Source of the DNA: Lacticaseibacillus jixianensis
Lineage (GTDB): Bacteria > Bacillota > Bacilli > Lactobacillales > Lactobacillaceae
NCBI RefSeq assembly: GCF_003946485.1
Contig: NZ_RHOJ01000019.1
Location: forward strand, 1 to 44,217
Direction of reading: 5' to 3'
Length of the DNA stretch: 44,217 bases
Positions 34,063 to 42,219 of the stretch are shown piece after piece. Under the pieces are notes generated by a model. It made no database searches and had not been told where the DNA came from. It was given only the letters and a program-made list of their open reading frames with translations. The position numbers and the translations under genes were made by a program. Numbering within the stretch: position 1 is the stretch's first letter; each line of letters starts with the position of its first letter.

Positions 34063-35121
34063 TCATACCTGAGGTTTAGTCAGCGTCGTGCCCTTTTCCC
34101 CGTAGAAGCTGAGGTGCGGGAAGTGGACCGTGACCTGAGTGCCTTGGCCCACCTGCGAGGTCAAGGTCAGTTTGTGGCCCAGTTTCTGGCTGAGCCGGTC
34201 GGCCAGGTAGAGGCCCAGGCCGGTGGCCCGCTGGTTGGCGTTGCGCCCGTTGGTGCCGGTGAAGCCCTTCTCGAACACGCGGTGCAGCTCGTCTGCCGGA
34301 ATGCCAATCCCCGTGTCGGCGAGCGTGAGCGTGGCTTCCTGCGAGTTATCGCTGATCGTCGCGGTGATCCTGCCCCCAGAGGCGGTGTACTTCAAGGCGT
34401 TTGACACCACCTGGGTCAGAATGAAGCGCAGCCACTTTTCGTCGGTCACCACGGTGAGCGGCCCGCCAACCCGCGTAAAGCGGATCCCCCGGGCGATGAA
34501 GCTGTTGCGCTGGTCGACGATCACGCTATCAACCAGCGCGGCCAGATCGTACTCGCGCAGCAGGTAGTCCTTGGAGAAACTGTCGAGGCGCGAGTAATAC
34601 AGGACTTGTTCAACGAAAAAGTTGATCTTGTCCAGTTGCAGTGCCAGCTCATCCAGCGGCTGTTCTGGGGCCTTACCATCGAGACTGTCGCGGAGCAGGC
34701 CCGCCGCCGCAAGGGGCACCTTGATCTCATGGACCCAAGAGTCGATGAATGCTTGCTGATCCTGCTGCCGCGCGATCAGGGCGGACTGGGCCTCGCGGTG
34801 CTCGCGGATGAGCTGGTTATAGGCAGCCGCGACCAGCTGCTGATCATGGTGGCGGAGGGTCTCTTTGATCGGCCACGCCAGCGCTTCGGGGCCGGCCGCC
34901 AGCCGTTCTTCAAAGGGCGCGACCCACCGTTTGGTCCGGTGATAGCCCCACCAGAGAATGAGGCTGCCAAACCCGGTCAGCAGGAGTGCCAAGTACAGCA
35001 GCGTGTCCCAGCGCACCAGCTGGCGGGGGTCAAGCCACAGCCCCAGGCAGAGCAGCGCAAGGCCGAAGAGGAACCAGATGATGGCAAAAATGCGGTCCTG
35101 GAGGTATTTTTTTACGGTCAT
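34063..35121 (-). CDS. Intramembrane-sensing histidine kinase, BceS type
   Basis: 352 residues. Two membrane helices at about residues 12-30 and 41-60 with almost no extracellular loop are typical of BceS-like kinases, which read the state of a partner ABC transporter. The H-box QQAFIDSWVHEIKVPLAAAG holds the phospho-acceptor His near residue 130. The N box is FILTQVVSNALKYTA, and the G boxes are LADTGIGIPADEL and ATGLGLYLADRLS. ATG at 35121 overlaps the regulator stop by one base (TGATG); an adjacent GTG is an alternative. Peptide-antibiotic sensing is inferred from the context. Confidence 0.9.
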   Translation of the reverse strand: MTVKKYLQDRIFAIIWFLFGLALLCLGLWLDPRQLVRWDTLLYLALLLTGFGSLILWWGYHRTKRWVAPFEERLAAGPEALAWPIKETLRHHDQQLVAAAYNQLIREHREAQSALIARQQDQQAFIDSWVHEIKVPLAAAGLLRDSLDGKAPEQPLDELALQLDKINFFVEQVLYYSRLDSFSKDYLLREYDLAALVDSVIVDQRNSFIARGIRFTRVGGPLTVVTDEKWLRFILTQVVSNALKYTASGGRITATISDNSQEATLTLADTGIGIPADELHRVFEKGFTGTNGRNANQRATGLGLYLADRLSQKLGHKLTLTSQVGQGTQVTVHFPHLSFYGEKGTTLTKPQV

Positions 35122-35795
35122 CACTTCACCATGTAGCCTTGGCCGACCTTGGTTTGGATGTAATTGGGCAGGCCGGCCGCCTCGATTTTCTTGCGCAGCC
35201 GGTTGATGTTAACGGTTAGGGTGTTGTCGTCCACAAAGCGCTCATCCGTCCACAGGTCCTTCAGCAGGTGCGAGCGGCTCAGGACTTCGCCATGGGCGCG
35301 CATCAACAGTTGCAGCAGCTTGTACTCATTTTTGGACAGGTTGATCTCCTCACCGTTGACGATCGCCATGCCGGTTTTGAGGTCCAACGTCAAACCGCCC
35401 ACGGTCAGGGTGACTGCGCTTTTGTCCTGGTAGTTGTAGGTCCGGCGCAGCAGCGCGTTGATCTTGGCGATCAGCACCTCCATGGCAAACGGCTTTTCGA
35501 CGAAATCATCGGCGCCCAGATTCATTGCCATGACCATGTCCATATTGGTATTGCGACTGGAGATGAAGATCACCGGGACCTGCGAGTGGTCACGGATCTT
35601 TTTCACCCAGTAGTAGCCGTCGCGCACCGGCAGGTTGATGTCAAGTAAGACGAGGTCCGGCGCGGTTTGCTCGAACTGGGTGAAGACCTGATCGAAATCT
35701 TGCACCGTCGTCGCCTGGAACTCCCATTTATTCAGCGCGTCCTTGATCAGGTCGGCGATGGTGCGGTCATCTTCCACAATCATGATTTTGAACAT
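35121..35795 (-). CDS. OmpR-family response regulator, BceR type
   Basis: 224 residues. The receiver domain (1-120) has the acidic pocket IVEDD near residue 7, the phospho-acceptor Asp in LVLLDINLPVRDGYYW, the FISSR Ser/Thr and the switch Lys in FVEKPF. The winged-helix domain (about 130-224) ends NINRLRKKIEAAGLPNYIQTKVGQGYMVK. AAGGAGGA precedes the ATG. It is paired with the BceS-like kinase and divergent from the BceAB-like exporter, which it probably controls. Confidence 0.92.
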   Translation of the reverse strand: MFKIMIVEDDRTIADLIKDALNKWEFQATTVQDFDQVFTQFEQTAPDLVLLDINLPVRDGYYWVKKIRDHSQVPVIFISSRNTNMDMVMAMNLGADDFVEKPFAMEVLIAKINALLRRTYNYQDKSAVTLTVGGLTLDLKTGMAIVNGEEINLSKNEYKLLQLLMRAHGEVLSRSHLLKDLWTDERFVDDNTLTVNINRLRKKIEAAGLPNYIQTKVGQGYMVK

Positions 35796-35926
35796 GGGTC
35801 GTCCTCCTTTACCGGTCTGCCGAGGGGTCGGCTGCGAACCGGTTTAATTGTATGGTAGCTGTTTGCTGGCGAGTTCACAAGCATTCCTAACAGTATCGCA
35901 AGATTGCCGGCAGGACGGCTAGTTTC

Positions 35927-35935
35927 TGGTATTAT
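35927..35935 (+). promoter_or_regulatory. Extended -10 element of the BceAB-like operon
   Basis: TGGTATTAT (TGn plus TATTAT) lies 28 bases before the ATPase start. The -35 region is poor, in keeping with activator dependence. On the opposite strand TTGTGA-17-TACCAT around 35851-35879 may serve the regulator gene. No clear BceR inverted repeat was found by eye. Confidence 0.4.
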
Positions 35936-35963
35936 GGACGAAAAGAGCGCGGGAGGCAAACGG

Positions 35964-36737
35964 ATGCGGGTCGTGAACGTGGAACATCTGACTAAAGTGT
36001 ATGGTCACCGGTTAAACCGGGTGACCGCCCTTAACGACCTCAGCTTTCACATCGAAAGCGGGGAGTTCGTCGGCGTCATGGGGCCCAGCGGTGCCGGGAA
36101 GTCGACGCTGCTGAACCTGATCGCGACCATTGATCAACCGACCTCCGGCCAGATCACGGTGGCCGGCCAGGAGCTGACCAAGCTGAGTGACAGTGAGGCG
36201 GCGCGGTATCGGCGGGAGGATCTTGGGTTCATCTTTCAGGCGTTCAACCTGTTGCCTGATTTGACGGTGGCGGACAATATCATCCTGCCTCAGACCTTTG
36301 TGCCCCCGGTGCCCGGCGACCTTGACCAGCGCCTGCAGCATTTTGCGGATCTGCTGGGGCTAAGGCCGCTGCTCACCCGCTACCCCGAACAGCTCAGCTT
36401 GGGCCAGCGGCAACGGGTCGCGGCCGCCCGGGCGATGATCGGCCATCCCGACCTGATCCTCGCCGACGAGCCGACCGGCAGTCTGGATTCGATGGCCGCC
36501 ACTGAGCTGCTGTCGTACCTGGCCAAACTGAATTTGGAAGAGGACGTCACCATCATGATGGTGACGCATGACGCCTTCACGGCCAGCTTCTGCAACCGGA
36601 TCATTTTCATCCGCGACGGGGCCTACTTTGCGGAGGTTACCCGCCGCTCAACCCGGCAGGCCTTTTTCAACAGCATCATTGATATGGAAGCGACCATTAA
36701 CGGAGGTGACCGGCGTGGTGAAGCTTATCCGCACTAA
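35964..36737 (+). CDS. BceA-type ABC transporter ATP-binding protein
   Basis: 257 residues. Walker A GPSGAGKST is near residue 43, the Q-loop LGFIFQAFNLLPDLTVADNI near 98, signature LSLGQRQRVAAARAM (LSLGQ in place of LSGGQ), Walker B LILADEPTGSLDS and the switch His in MMVTHDAFTASFCNR. ATG at 35964 has GGGAGG before it. It overlaps the permease gene by 23 bases. With the permease it forms a peptide-antibiotic detoxification module of the Bce type; the drug cannot be read from sequence. Confidence 0.92.
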   Translation: MRVVNVEHLTKVYGHRLNRVTALNDLSFHIESGEFVGVMGPSGAGKSTLLNLIATIDQPTSGQITVAGQELTKLSDSEAARYRREDLGFIFQAFNLLPDLTVADNIILPQTFVPPVPGDLDQRLQHFADLLGLRPLLTRYPEQLSLGQRQRVAAARAMIGHPDLILADEPTGSLDSMAATELLSYLAKLNLEEDVTIMMVTHDAFTASFCNRIIFIRDGAYFAEVTRRSTRQAFFNSIIDMEATINGGDRRGEAYPH

Positions 36738-38721
36738 CTTGCGGCGTCACCGCACGGTTGACCGGTTGTACGTCCTGATGGCGGCGGGCATGATCGCCGT
36801 CCTTTACGCGGTGCTGGCGCTGATCGACGCGCCAGCGGTGTTAGGCCGCACGGTTGACATGAACGATCTCACCGCGGCAGTGCCGGCCCTGTTAGTCGGG
36901 GTCTTGGTGGTGATCCTGCTGTTCACGATCGTCTTTCTTCTTTATATGAATGCGATCTTGATCGAACGGCGCACTGGCAATATCCGGGTCTACCGGCTGT
37001 TAGGCATGCCAGGGGGACGCCTTGGCCTCAGTTTGTTTTGCGAGTCACTGGTGCTGGGCGGCGCGAGCGTCATGTTAGGCGTGTTCGGCGGCTGGTTATT
37101 CTCAAAGTTTATGGCGATGCTGCTGCTGCGCCTGATGGGGATCCATCAGGCGGTTGGCATGCTGTGGTCGCCGCGGGTCGCCGGTGAGATCGCGGGCTTA
37201 TTCTTGGTCGTCTACGCCGTCTTGGGCGGCATCAATGCGCTTTATGCAGGCAACTTGGCGCTCCTCCAAGGGCCGCAGGCGAAAGAGCAGACCCTGCCGC
37301 GCGCGGCTAGCGGGTGGCGGGTCGGCGTCGCGTGGCTGGGCGGGGTGATCCTAGCAGTCAGCTACCTTGCCGCGTTTAACCTAGTCCACCTGACCTACGC
37401 CATGGCGCAGCGGTTCATCGGCAGTGGCGGATGGACGCTGCTGGCCGTGCCGACCGTGGGTATTATTGGCCTGTATCTAGTCTTCAGGATCTCTTTGCCG
37501 ACGTTGTTTGGGTGGCTCCAAAAGCGGCCCCAAGTGCGCCGCAACGCCGTCTGGTTGCTGACGGTCGCCGATTTGCACAAACGGCTCGTGCGCAATGCCC
37601 ACTCGCTGTTTTTGACCAGCGTGCTGGCGACGATCACCATGACGGTACTGGGCAGTGGGGCGATCCTCTATCAGTTTGGCCAGCGCTCCGTCACCCGCGG
37701 CGTGGCCCTCGACATGGTGGCCAGCGCGCCGGGGCTGCGCACCACGTACCACCAGCTGCGGCCGCAGTGGATCCGCCAGACCGTCGTGCTGCCCACGAAG
37801 CTGGCGGCTGGCCAGCTGCACGAGCCGGCGCAGCGGACCGGCGACGGCGACCAGGCGCTGTACAACGTGATCGCCCTCAGTGATTACACCAGGGTGCGCA
37901 AGATTCAGCGCACCCTGCCGCCGCTGAAGGTGGCAGGGGGGCAGGGGGTGATGATCCTGTTCGGCCGCACCCTGTATCAGCACACCTGGCTAGGCAAGAG
38001 TCAAGACTGGTCGTTGACGTTGACGCGCACGCACCAGCGCTTTTCGCTGAAGCAGGTCACCAGCGCCTTTCCGCTGGGCGAAGGGGCCTACTTTGATCGG
38101 GCCCTCGTCGTGGCCGACCGGGATTACCAGGCACTGTTTGCGCCGCTGGATTCGCTGACGGCCTACAAGCTCGCCAACAGCCCCGCCGCGCATGCGTACG
38201 CCGAGCGGGAGAACAACGCCGCGCCTTACGATTACGTCCGGGCCGGCAGGGCGGTACTGGCAGGCAAAAAAACACCGCGGATCCAGCAAACGGCTGATGC
38301 CGCCGACTATTCCCGCCGTGCGCTGCGGTTTCGGGCCCCCATGATGACCGAGATGAACGTGGTCTTCGGCATGGGGCTATTTATTGTGATCCTGCTGGGG
38401 GCGGTCTTCATCGTGGCCACTGCCAGTATCCTGTTGATCAAGCAGCTGATGATCGCCAGCGAGGAGCGGCGGCCGCGGCAGGCTCTGCGCGCGCTCGGCA
38501 TCCCCCAAGCGGCCCTGCAGCGCATCACCGCCGGCCAGGTGGGCGTGGTGTTTGCGCTGCCGTTGTTGTTTGGCGCCGGCAATTCCGGGCTGATCATCCG
38601 CTACCTGAGCATGTTCCTGAACGACCCTGGGTACCTCTTAGTGACCTTGATCATTTTGGTGTACGTAGTCGTTTACTTGGTCTTTGCCGTGCTCACCGTC
38701 CGCCTGACCGAGCGCAGTTAA
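36715..38721 (+). CDS. BceB-type ABC transporter permease (FtsX-like)
   Basis: 668 residues, the size of BceB permeases. About ten membrane helices are arranged 1 + 3 + 2 + 1 + 3. FtsX-type segments lie near residues 60-170 and 545-660. A large extracellular domain of roughly 200 residues (about 345-545, from DMVASAPGLRTTYHQLR to QTADAADYSRRALRFR) stands between helices seven and eight, as in transporters that recognise bacitracin-like peptides. The start is GTG at 36715 after GGAGGTGA; a second GTG follows at once. Its stop overlaps the convergent gene by four bases. Confidence 0.9.
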   Translation: MVKLIRTNLRRHRTVDRLYVLMAAGMIAVLYAVLALIDAPAVLGRTVDMNDLTAAVPALLVGVLVVILLFTIVFLLYMNAILIERRTGNIRVYRLLGMPGGRLGLSLFCESLVLGGASVMLGVFGGWLFSKFMAMLLLRLMGIHQAVGMLWSPRVAGEIAGLFLVVYAVLGGINALYAGNLALLQGPQAKEQTLPRAASGWRVGVAWLGGVILAVSYLAAFNLVHLTYAMAQRFIGSGGWTLLAVPTVGIIGLYLVFRISLPTLFGWLQKRPQVRRNAVWLLTVADLHKRLVRNAHSLFLTSVLATITMTVLGSGAILYQFGQRSVTRGVALDMVASAPGLRTTYHQLRPQWIRQTVVLPTKLAAGQLHEPAQRTGDGDQALYNVIALSDYTRVRKIQRTLPPLKVAGGQGVMILFGRTLYQHTWLGKSQDWSLTLTRTHQRFSLKQVTSAFPLGEGAYFDRALVVADRDYQALFAPLDSLTAYKLANSPAAHAYAERENNAAPYDYVRAGRAVLAGKKTPRIQQTADAADYSRRALRFRAPMMTEMNVVFGMGLFIVILLGAVFIVATASILLIKQLMIASEERRPRQALRALGIPQAALQRITAGQVGVVFALPLLFGAGNSGLIIRYLSMFLNDPGYLLVTLIILVYVVVYLVFAVLTVRLTERS

Positions 38722-39254
38722 GCGTCCAGGATCGTGCGCGGCATCGGGTGATCGGGGTGGAACGGGTCGGCGATGGTGTAGAAGGCCTGATGAAACCCGT
38801 AGCTCTGTTGGGCGCGCTTGGTGAACAGCATGACCGAGGCGAACAGTGGGGTGTTTTTGGCGGTGTAGACGTCCAGCTTGCCGCTCCAGGCCGACAGCAG
38901 CAGGTACTCGCACTGCGGGTTGTCCGTCCGCATCAGGGTCATCGCCTCGCAGCCGCCAAGCCGGTCGGCCTCCTCAACCAGCGTTTCGGCCTGCTTTTCA
39001 AACACCTTGGCCTCCTCGTCGGTCAGTTTGAAGTACATGAGGTAGACGTACCCGGCAGGCGGAACTGTGCCATAATTAGCTAGGACGGTGCCCTTCACTG
39101 GCGCGATGAACTTGATCGCCCCGGTCAGGTCGAGCGTGGCAAAGTCGCGGTCCTTTTCGGCGTCTTTGAGCAGGCGCACCGGGGTGCTTGCCTGTTTGAC
39201 GATCGCCTGCATGTAGGTTTTGCTGCCGAGGACTAACTGCATTTTCTTGGTCAT
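38718..39254 (-). CDS. Antibiotic-biosynthesis-monooxygenase-like protein (TRAP/HmoB-like)
   Basis: 178 residues. The central YVYLMYFKLTDEEAKVFEKQAETLVEEADRLGGCEAMTLMRTDNPQCEYLLLSAW looks like a dimeric alpha/beta barrel of the ABM type, with a beta-rich N-terminal extension. The nearest family I recall is the TRAP/HmoB-like proteins of Firmicutes, some of which bind haem. The function is not established here. ATG at 39254 has GGAGGG upstream. It is convergent with the permease gene, overlapping it by four bases with no visible terminator between. Confidence 0.6.
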   Translation of the reverse strand: MTKKMQLVLGSKTYMQAIVKQASTPVRLLKDAEKDRDFATLDLTGAIKFIAPVKGTVLANYGTVPPAGYVYLMYFKLTDEEAKVFEKQAETLVEEADRLGGCEAMTLMRTDNPQCEYLLLSAWSGKLDVYTAKNTPLFASVMLFTKRAQQSYGFHQAFYTIADPFHPDHPMPRTILDA

Positions 39255-39310
39255 GTGAATCCCTCCAATGAATCTAGTATAGCGCTTACTTCAGCGAAAG
39301 GAATGATACG

Positions 39311-40069
39311 ATGCGATTGACGATCTTAGGCTACTACGGGGGTTATCCCGACCACGGGGTGGGGACCTCCAGTTACTTGATCGAAAGCGGCGATTACAAG
39401 TTGCTGCTGGACTGCGGGTCCGGCGCGCTGCTGGCGCTGGAGAAGGTGACCGCGCCCTTCAGCCTGGATGCCGTGCTGCTGACCCACTACCACCACGACC
39501 ACGCCGCGGACGTCGGCGTGCTGCAGTACTATTACCAGCTTCACAGTGGGCAAAAAAAGGTGACGCCGCTGCCGATTTACGGGCACAGCAAAGACCCGCT
39601 GAATTTTGCCGCGCTGACGTTCGGTCAGTTCACCCAGGGGATCGCTTACAGCGCCGAGGCGCCGCTAGAGCTAGGGCCCTTGACGCTGACGTTTCTTGAG
39701 ACCCAGCATCCGGTCCCGGCGTTTGCGGTGCGGATCCAGGAGCGCGCGACGGGCCAAGTCTTTGTCGATACCAGCGATACCCGGGCCTTTGCGGGCCTGG
39801 CGCCGTTTTGTGAAGGGGCAGAGCTGCTAATGGCTGACACCAACTTCCTGGCAGCACATCCGGCCCCAATGTGGCACCTGACCTCGCAGCAGGCCGGCGC
39901 CCTTGCCGCGCGCGCCCACGTTGGCACGCTGCTGTTGACCCACCTGCCACAGGAGGTCTCACTCACGCAGCTGAAGCAGGAGGCCCAAGCGGCCGCGGGG
40001 ACTATTCCCGTCCTTTTGGCCAGTGAGCAGACTGTAATTGATGGGAACAAATTATCACGGACAAAATAA
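39311..40069 (+). CDS. MBL-fold metallohydrolase
   Basis: 252 residues, close to RNase Z-like/phosphodiesterase proteins. The metal-binding motif HxHxDH is THYHHDHAAD near residue 59. Other ligands are probably in ETQHPVPAFAV, in the Asp of VFVDTSDTR and in the His of LLLTHLPQE near residue 216. It is cytosolic, and the substrate is unknown. AAAGGAAT lies before the ATG. The gene is alone and is followed by a long-loop terminator-like hairpin. Confidence 0.87.
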   Translation: MRLTILGYYGGYPDHGVGTSSYLIESGDYKLLLDCGSGALLALEKVTAPFSLDAVLLTHYHHDHAADVGVLQYYYQLHSGQKKVTPLPIYGHSKDPLNFAALTFGQFTQGIAYSAEAPLELGPLTLTFLETQHPVPAFAVRIQERATGQVFVDTSDTRAFAGLAPFCEGAELLMADTNFLAAHPAPMWHLTSQQAGALAARAHVGTLLLTHLPQEVSLTQLKQEAQAAAGTIPVLLASEQTVIDGNKLSRTK

Positions 40070-40085
40070 CATATTTAATTTTATT

Positions 40086-40148
40086 GACCCGGCGGTGAAC
40101 AAGTTGACGCGATTTTAGGCGCAACGTTTCCCGCCGGGTCAAGCTTTT
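40086..40148 (+). terminator. Long-loop terminator-like hairpin after the MBL gene
   Basis: GACCCGGCGG and CCGCCGGGTC form a perfect 10-bp base with a nested GTTGACGC/GCGCAAC hairpin inside, followed by AAGCTTTT. The T-tract is weak, so termination strength is uncertain. The remaining gap to 40225 is AT-rich and holds the spx promoter region. Confidence 0.55.
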
Positions 40149-40225
40149 GGCCCAAGTCGAACTAATTGTTACTTATCTCACAATAAGAACGCGCGCGAAA
40201 TCTAAAATTTGTTTTTGAACTATGA

Positions 40226-40255
40226 TTGTTTTACCTTCTTCACTTTCGTTATAAT
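40226..40255 (+). promoter_or_regulatory. spx promoter
   Basis: TTGTTT (40226-40231), 18 bases, TATAAT (40250-40255). It is followed by a leader of about 45 bases to the Shine-Dalgarno. Confidence 0.55.
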
Positions 40256-40306
40256 AATAAATGTAAAGAAAGCGCAGTCACGCAACGAGTAAAGGAGCGA
40301 GCACCC

Positions 40307-40705
40307 ATGGTTTATCTGTATGTTTCGCCGAGTTGCACGTCATGCCGCAAAGCCCGCGCCTGGCTAGTGGAAAACAACATTTCCTTTGTTGAGCGCAATA
40401 TTTTTGCCGATCCGTTGACCGTTGACGAGATCCGCCATGTGCTGAGCATGACCGAGAAGGGGACCGAGGAAGTCATTTCCATGCGTTCCAACACTTTTCA
40501 GGACTTGGACATCGACCTCGAGACGATTTCAATGAACTGCTTGATCGAGTTGATTGCCAAAAACCCCGCGCTGATCAGGCGGCCGATCATCATGGATGAT
40601 AAGCGGCTGCAGGTGGGGTACAACGAAGATGACATCCGCCGGTTCTTGCCGCGCTCCGTTCGCGCGTTGGAGCTGCAGCAGGCCCAACTGTTGGCAGGAT
40701 TTTAA
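40307..40705 (+). CDS. spx: Transcriptional regulator Spx
   Basis: 132 residues, the usual Spx length. Spx binds the RNA polymerase alpha subunit and reprogrammes transcription under thiol and cell-wall stress. The redox switch CxxC is Cys10-Thr-Ser-Cys13 in [15 protein letters not shown]. The ArsC-like fold continues with [20 protein letters not shown] and [31 protein letters not shown]. The start is ATG at 40307 after AAAGGAGCGAGC, and the frame open upstream is not coding. It is followed by a terminator, repeat locus 3 and mecA. Confidence 0.95.
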   Translation: MVYLYVSPSCTSCRKARAWLVENNISFVERNIFADPLTVDEIRHVLSMTEKGTEEVISMRSNTFQDLDIDLETISMNCLIELIAKNPALIRRPIIMDDKRLQVGYNEDDIRRFLPRSVRALELQQAQLLAGF

Positions 40706-40711
40706 GTGGAG

Positions 40712-40740
40712 GCATGATTCGAAGGAATCGTGCTTTTTTT
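40712..40740 (+). terminator. spx terminator
   Basis: GCATGATTC pairs with GAATCGTGC (one wobble) around a GAAG loop, followed by seven T residues. Repeat unit 5 starts three bases after the T-tract. Confidence 0.9.
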
Positions 40741-40742
40741 AT

Positions 40743-40872
40743 AAGGTGCATAGGGTTCGCGCACTTAGCGGGACAGCTAGCCTAGCTCCAGGCATTGCCG
40801 GCGTTTTTTGCCGGCGAGGCCTGGAGCGTAGCTAGATGCTCCCGCGTTGCGAACCCGTCGCCCGATTAGACC
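40743..40872 (+). repeat. Structured repeat, locus 3, unit 5
   Basis: 130 bp, the cleanest copy. P2 is GGGTTCGC (40753-40760) with GCGAACCC (40849-40856), and P3 is GCGGGA with CCCGC. The next stem is AGCTAG with TAGCTAG. H3 has stem CTCCAGGC/GCCTGGAG, then ATT, then GCCGGC/GCCGGC with a T-rich loop and GAG on the 3' side. P2 and P3 are joined by GCACTTA and GTT. It starts AAGGTGC and ends CGCCCGATTAG. Confidence 0.92.
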
Positions 40873-41002
40873 AAGGTGCAAAGGGTCGACGGTTTTAGCC
40901 CGACGATTAGCCTAGCTTGCGGCATTGCCGCCGAACTTTGGCGGCGAGGCCGTGAGCGTAGCTAAGCGCTCGGGCGTTGTCGACCCGGTGCCCGATTAAG
41001 CT
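40873..41002 (+). repeat. Structured repeat, locus 3, unit 6
   Basis: 130 bp in tandem with unit 5. P2 is GGGTCGAC with GTCGACCC and P3 is GCCCGA with TCGGGC, both different from unit 5 and both perfect. TTAGCCTAG/CGTAGCTAA form the next stem. H3 is GCGGC-att-GCCGCC/GGCGGC-gag-GCCGT. P2 and P3 are joined by GGTTTTA instead of GCACTTA. Confidence 0.92.
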
Positions 41003-41131
41003 AAGGTGCATAGGGTCGACGCACTTAGCGGGATGGGCAGCCTAGCACACGGCATTGCCGCAGGGCTTTGGCGGCGAGGCCGTGTGCGTGCAGCCCACTC
41101 CCGCGTTGTCGACCCGGTGCCCGATTAGACC
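41003..41131 (+). repeat. Structured repeat, locus 3, unit 7 (mixed type)
   Basis: 129 bp. P2 is the unit 6 version (GGGTCGAC/GTCGACCC), but the joining GCACTTA and P3 (GCGGGA/CCCGC) are the unit 5 version. GGCAGC...GCAGCC and H3 with a GCACACGGC/GCCGTGTGC stem are unique to this copy and paired. The unit looks assembled from two types. Confidence 0.9.
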
Positions 41132-41305
41132 AAGGTGCAAAGGGTCGACGGTTTTAGCCCGACAGCTACCGCTACGCATGTCACCCTGTACGCCATAAAT
41201 GGCTACAGGGTGATCATAGCTCCAAGCATTGCCGGCGATTTTTGGCGCGAGGCCTGGAGCGTAGCTAGATGCTCCCGCGTTGCGAACCCGTCGCCCGATT
41301 AAGCC
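41132..41305 (+). repeat. Structured repeat, locus 3, unit 8 (chimera with unpaired outer stem)
   Basis: 174 bp. The 5' half has GGGTCGAC-GGTTTTA-GCCCGA as in unit 6, but the 3' half has CCCGC-GTT-GCGAACCC as in unit 5, so P2 and P3 no longer pair fully. Internally it carries H1 (ATGTCACCCTGTA...TACAGGGTGATCAT, as at locus 1) followed by an imperfect H3. The 3' half (from GGCCTGGAGC to the end) is nearly identical to unit 5. Confidence 0.88.
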
Positions 41306-41415
41306 AAGGTGCGGGGACTGGCGGTTTTAGGCCAAAGCCCAGTTAGCCCGGCTGTGCAGGGCTGGTGGTGGTTTAGCTGGGCACCCCTGCGGCCCTTGGC
41401 GAACTTGCTTGGTTG
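41306..41415 (+). repeat. Decayed structured repeat at the end of locus 3
   Basis: It starts AAGGTGCGGGGACTGGCGGT, close to the unit 3 start, and keeps TTTTAGGCC and a GCCCAG-t-TA / TA-g-CTGGGC stem. The 3' end has drifted (GCCCTTGGCGAACTTG). Between 41416 and 41459 nothing is seen before the mecA promoter. Confidence 0.55.
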
Positions 41416-41459
41416 CATTCCTTACTTTTTAAGCGTAGAATGCCGTGTCAGTGAGAATC

Positions 41460-41468
41460 TGATATACT
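41460..41468 (+). promoter_or_regulatory. Extended -10 element of mecA
   Basis: TGATATACT (TGn plus TATACT) lies 32 bases before the mecA start. The -35 region is not convincing. Confidence 0.5.
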
Positions 41469-41500
41469 AAGATTCAAAGGCAAAGTGAGGTGCAGCCATC

Positions 41501-42178
41501 ATGGAAATGGAACGACTTAACGCAAATACCATTCGGGTCCTGCTTGGCAACGAAGATCTGGCCGAACGCGGGATCACAGTGCTGGACCTGCTCGGCAACC
41601 ACAAGCAGATCGAAACTTTCTTCTATAGTATCCTGGATGAGGTCGATAAGGACCACTCGTTCGCGAGCGAAGGCGGCGTCACCTTCCAGGTCATGCCGAG
41701 CCAAAGCGGCCTGGAGCTGCTGATTTCGCGCAACCAGGATCAAGACGAGGACGATGAGCCGGCCGCAGCCGATGATGCCAATGGAATTCCCGACTTCATC
41801 CGCCAGCAGCTCAACGCGCTGGATGAGCCTGAAAAGGCGGACGAGGCGAGCGACGAAGGTGGTTTCATTGATGGCGGTCAGGCCGAGAAAACCGAGGTCG
41901 TCGTCAAGCTGGCTAGCTTCGAGGACTTTGTGGCGTTGGCCCAAGAGCTAAGGCTCGAAGGTGCCACGAGCGACCTATATGCATACCGAGACACGTACTA
42001 CCTAGTTCTGACCTTCTATGCCAACAAAGCTTCCAGCAGCGAGATTGCGGATCAGACGGCGCTGGCGCTGGAGTACGGCACGCGGGAGAACCTGTCGGCG
42101 GACGTCTTGGCCGAATACGGCAAGCTGCTGATGCCGACCAGCGCGCTGGAGACAGGGCGTTACTACTTTAAAAAATAA
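41501..42178 (+). CDS. mecA: Adaptor protein MecA
   Basis: 225 residues. MecA delivers substrates to ClpC-ClpP. The N-terminal substrate-binding domain begins MEMERLNANTIRVLLGNEDLAERG and includes FYSILDEVDKDHSFASEGGVTFQVMPSQSGLELLISR. An acidic linker (about residues 86-130) is followed by the C-terminal ClpC-binding domain VVVKLASFEDFVALAQEL...YYLVLTFYANKASSSEI. GAGGTG precedes the ATG. It is close to spx, as is common in lactobacilli; a terminator and repeat locus 4 follow. Confidence 0.94.
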   Translation: MEMERLNANTIRVLLGNEDLAERGITVLDLLGNHKQIETFFYSILDEVDKDHSFASEGGVTFQVMPSQSGLELLISRNQDQDEDDEPAAADDANGIPDFIRQQLNALDEPEKADEASDEGGFIDGGQAEKTEVVVKLASFEDFVALAQELRLEGATSDLYAYRDTYYLVLTFYANKASSSEIADQTALALEYGTRENLSADVLAEYGKLLMPTSALETGRYYFKK

Positions 42179-42191
42179 ATGCGCCATCGAG

Positions 42192-42217
42192 GGCAGTGCT
42201 GAGGCGCTGCCTTTTTT
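42192..42217 (+). terminator. mecA terminator
   Basis: GGCAGTGC pairs with GCGCTGCC (one wobble) around TGAG, followed by six T residues. Repeat unit 10 starts three bases after the T-tract. Confidence 0.9.
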
Positions 42218-42219
42218 GC

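Noticed and set aside
40261-40266. A second ATG-TAA start-stop near the spx transcription start
   Set aside because: It has no Shine-Dalgarno and falls at the inferred start of the transcript, so it is most likely chance.
40743-41305. Tandem repeats of about 130 bp resembling a CRISPR or satellite array
   Set aside because: Repeats are long, internally palindromic and variable, with no short identical repeat/unique spacer pattern, and no cas genes are present.
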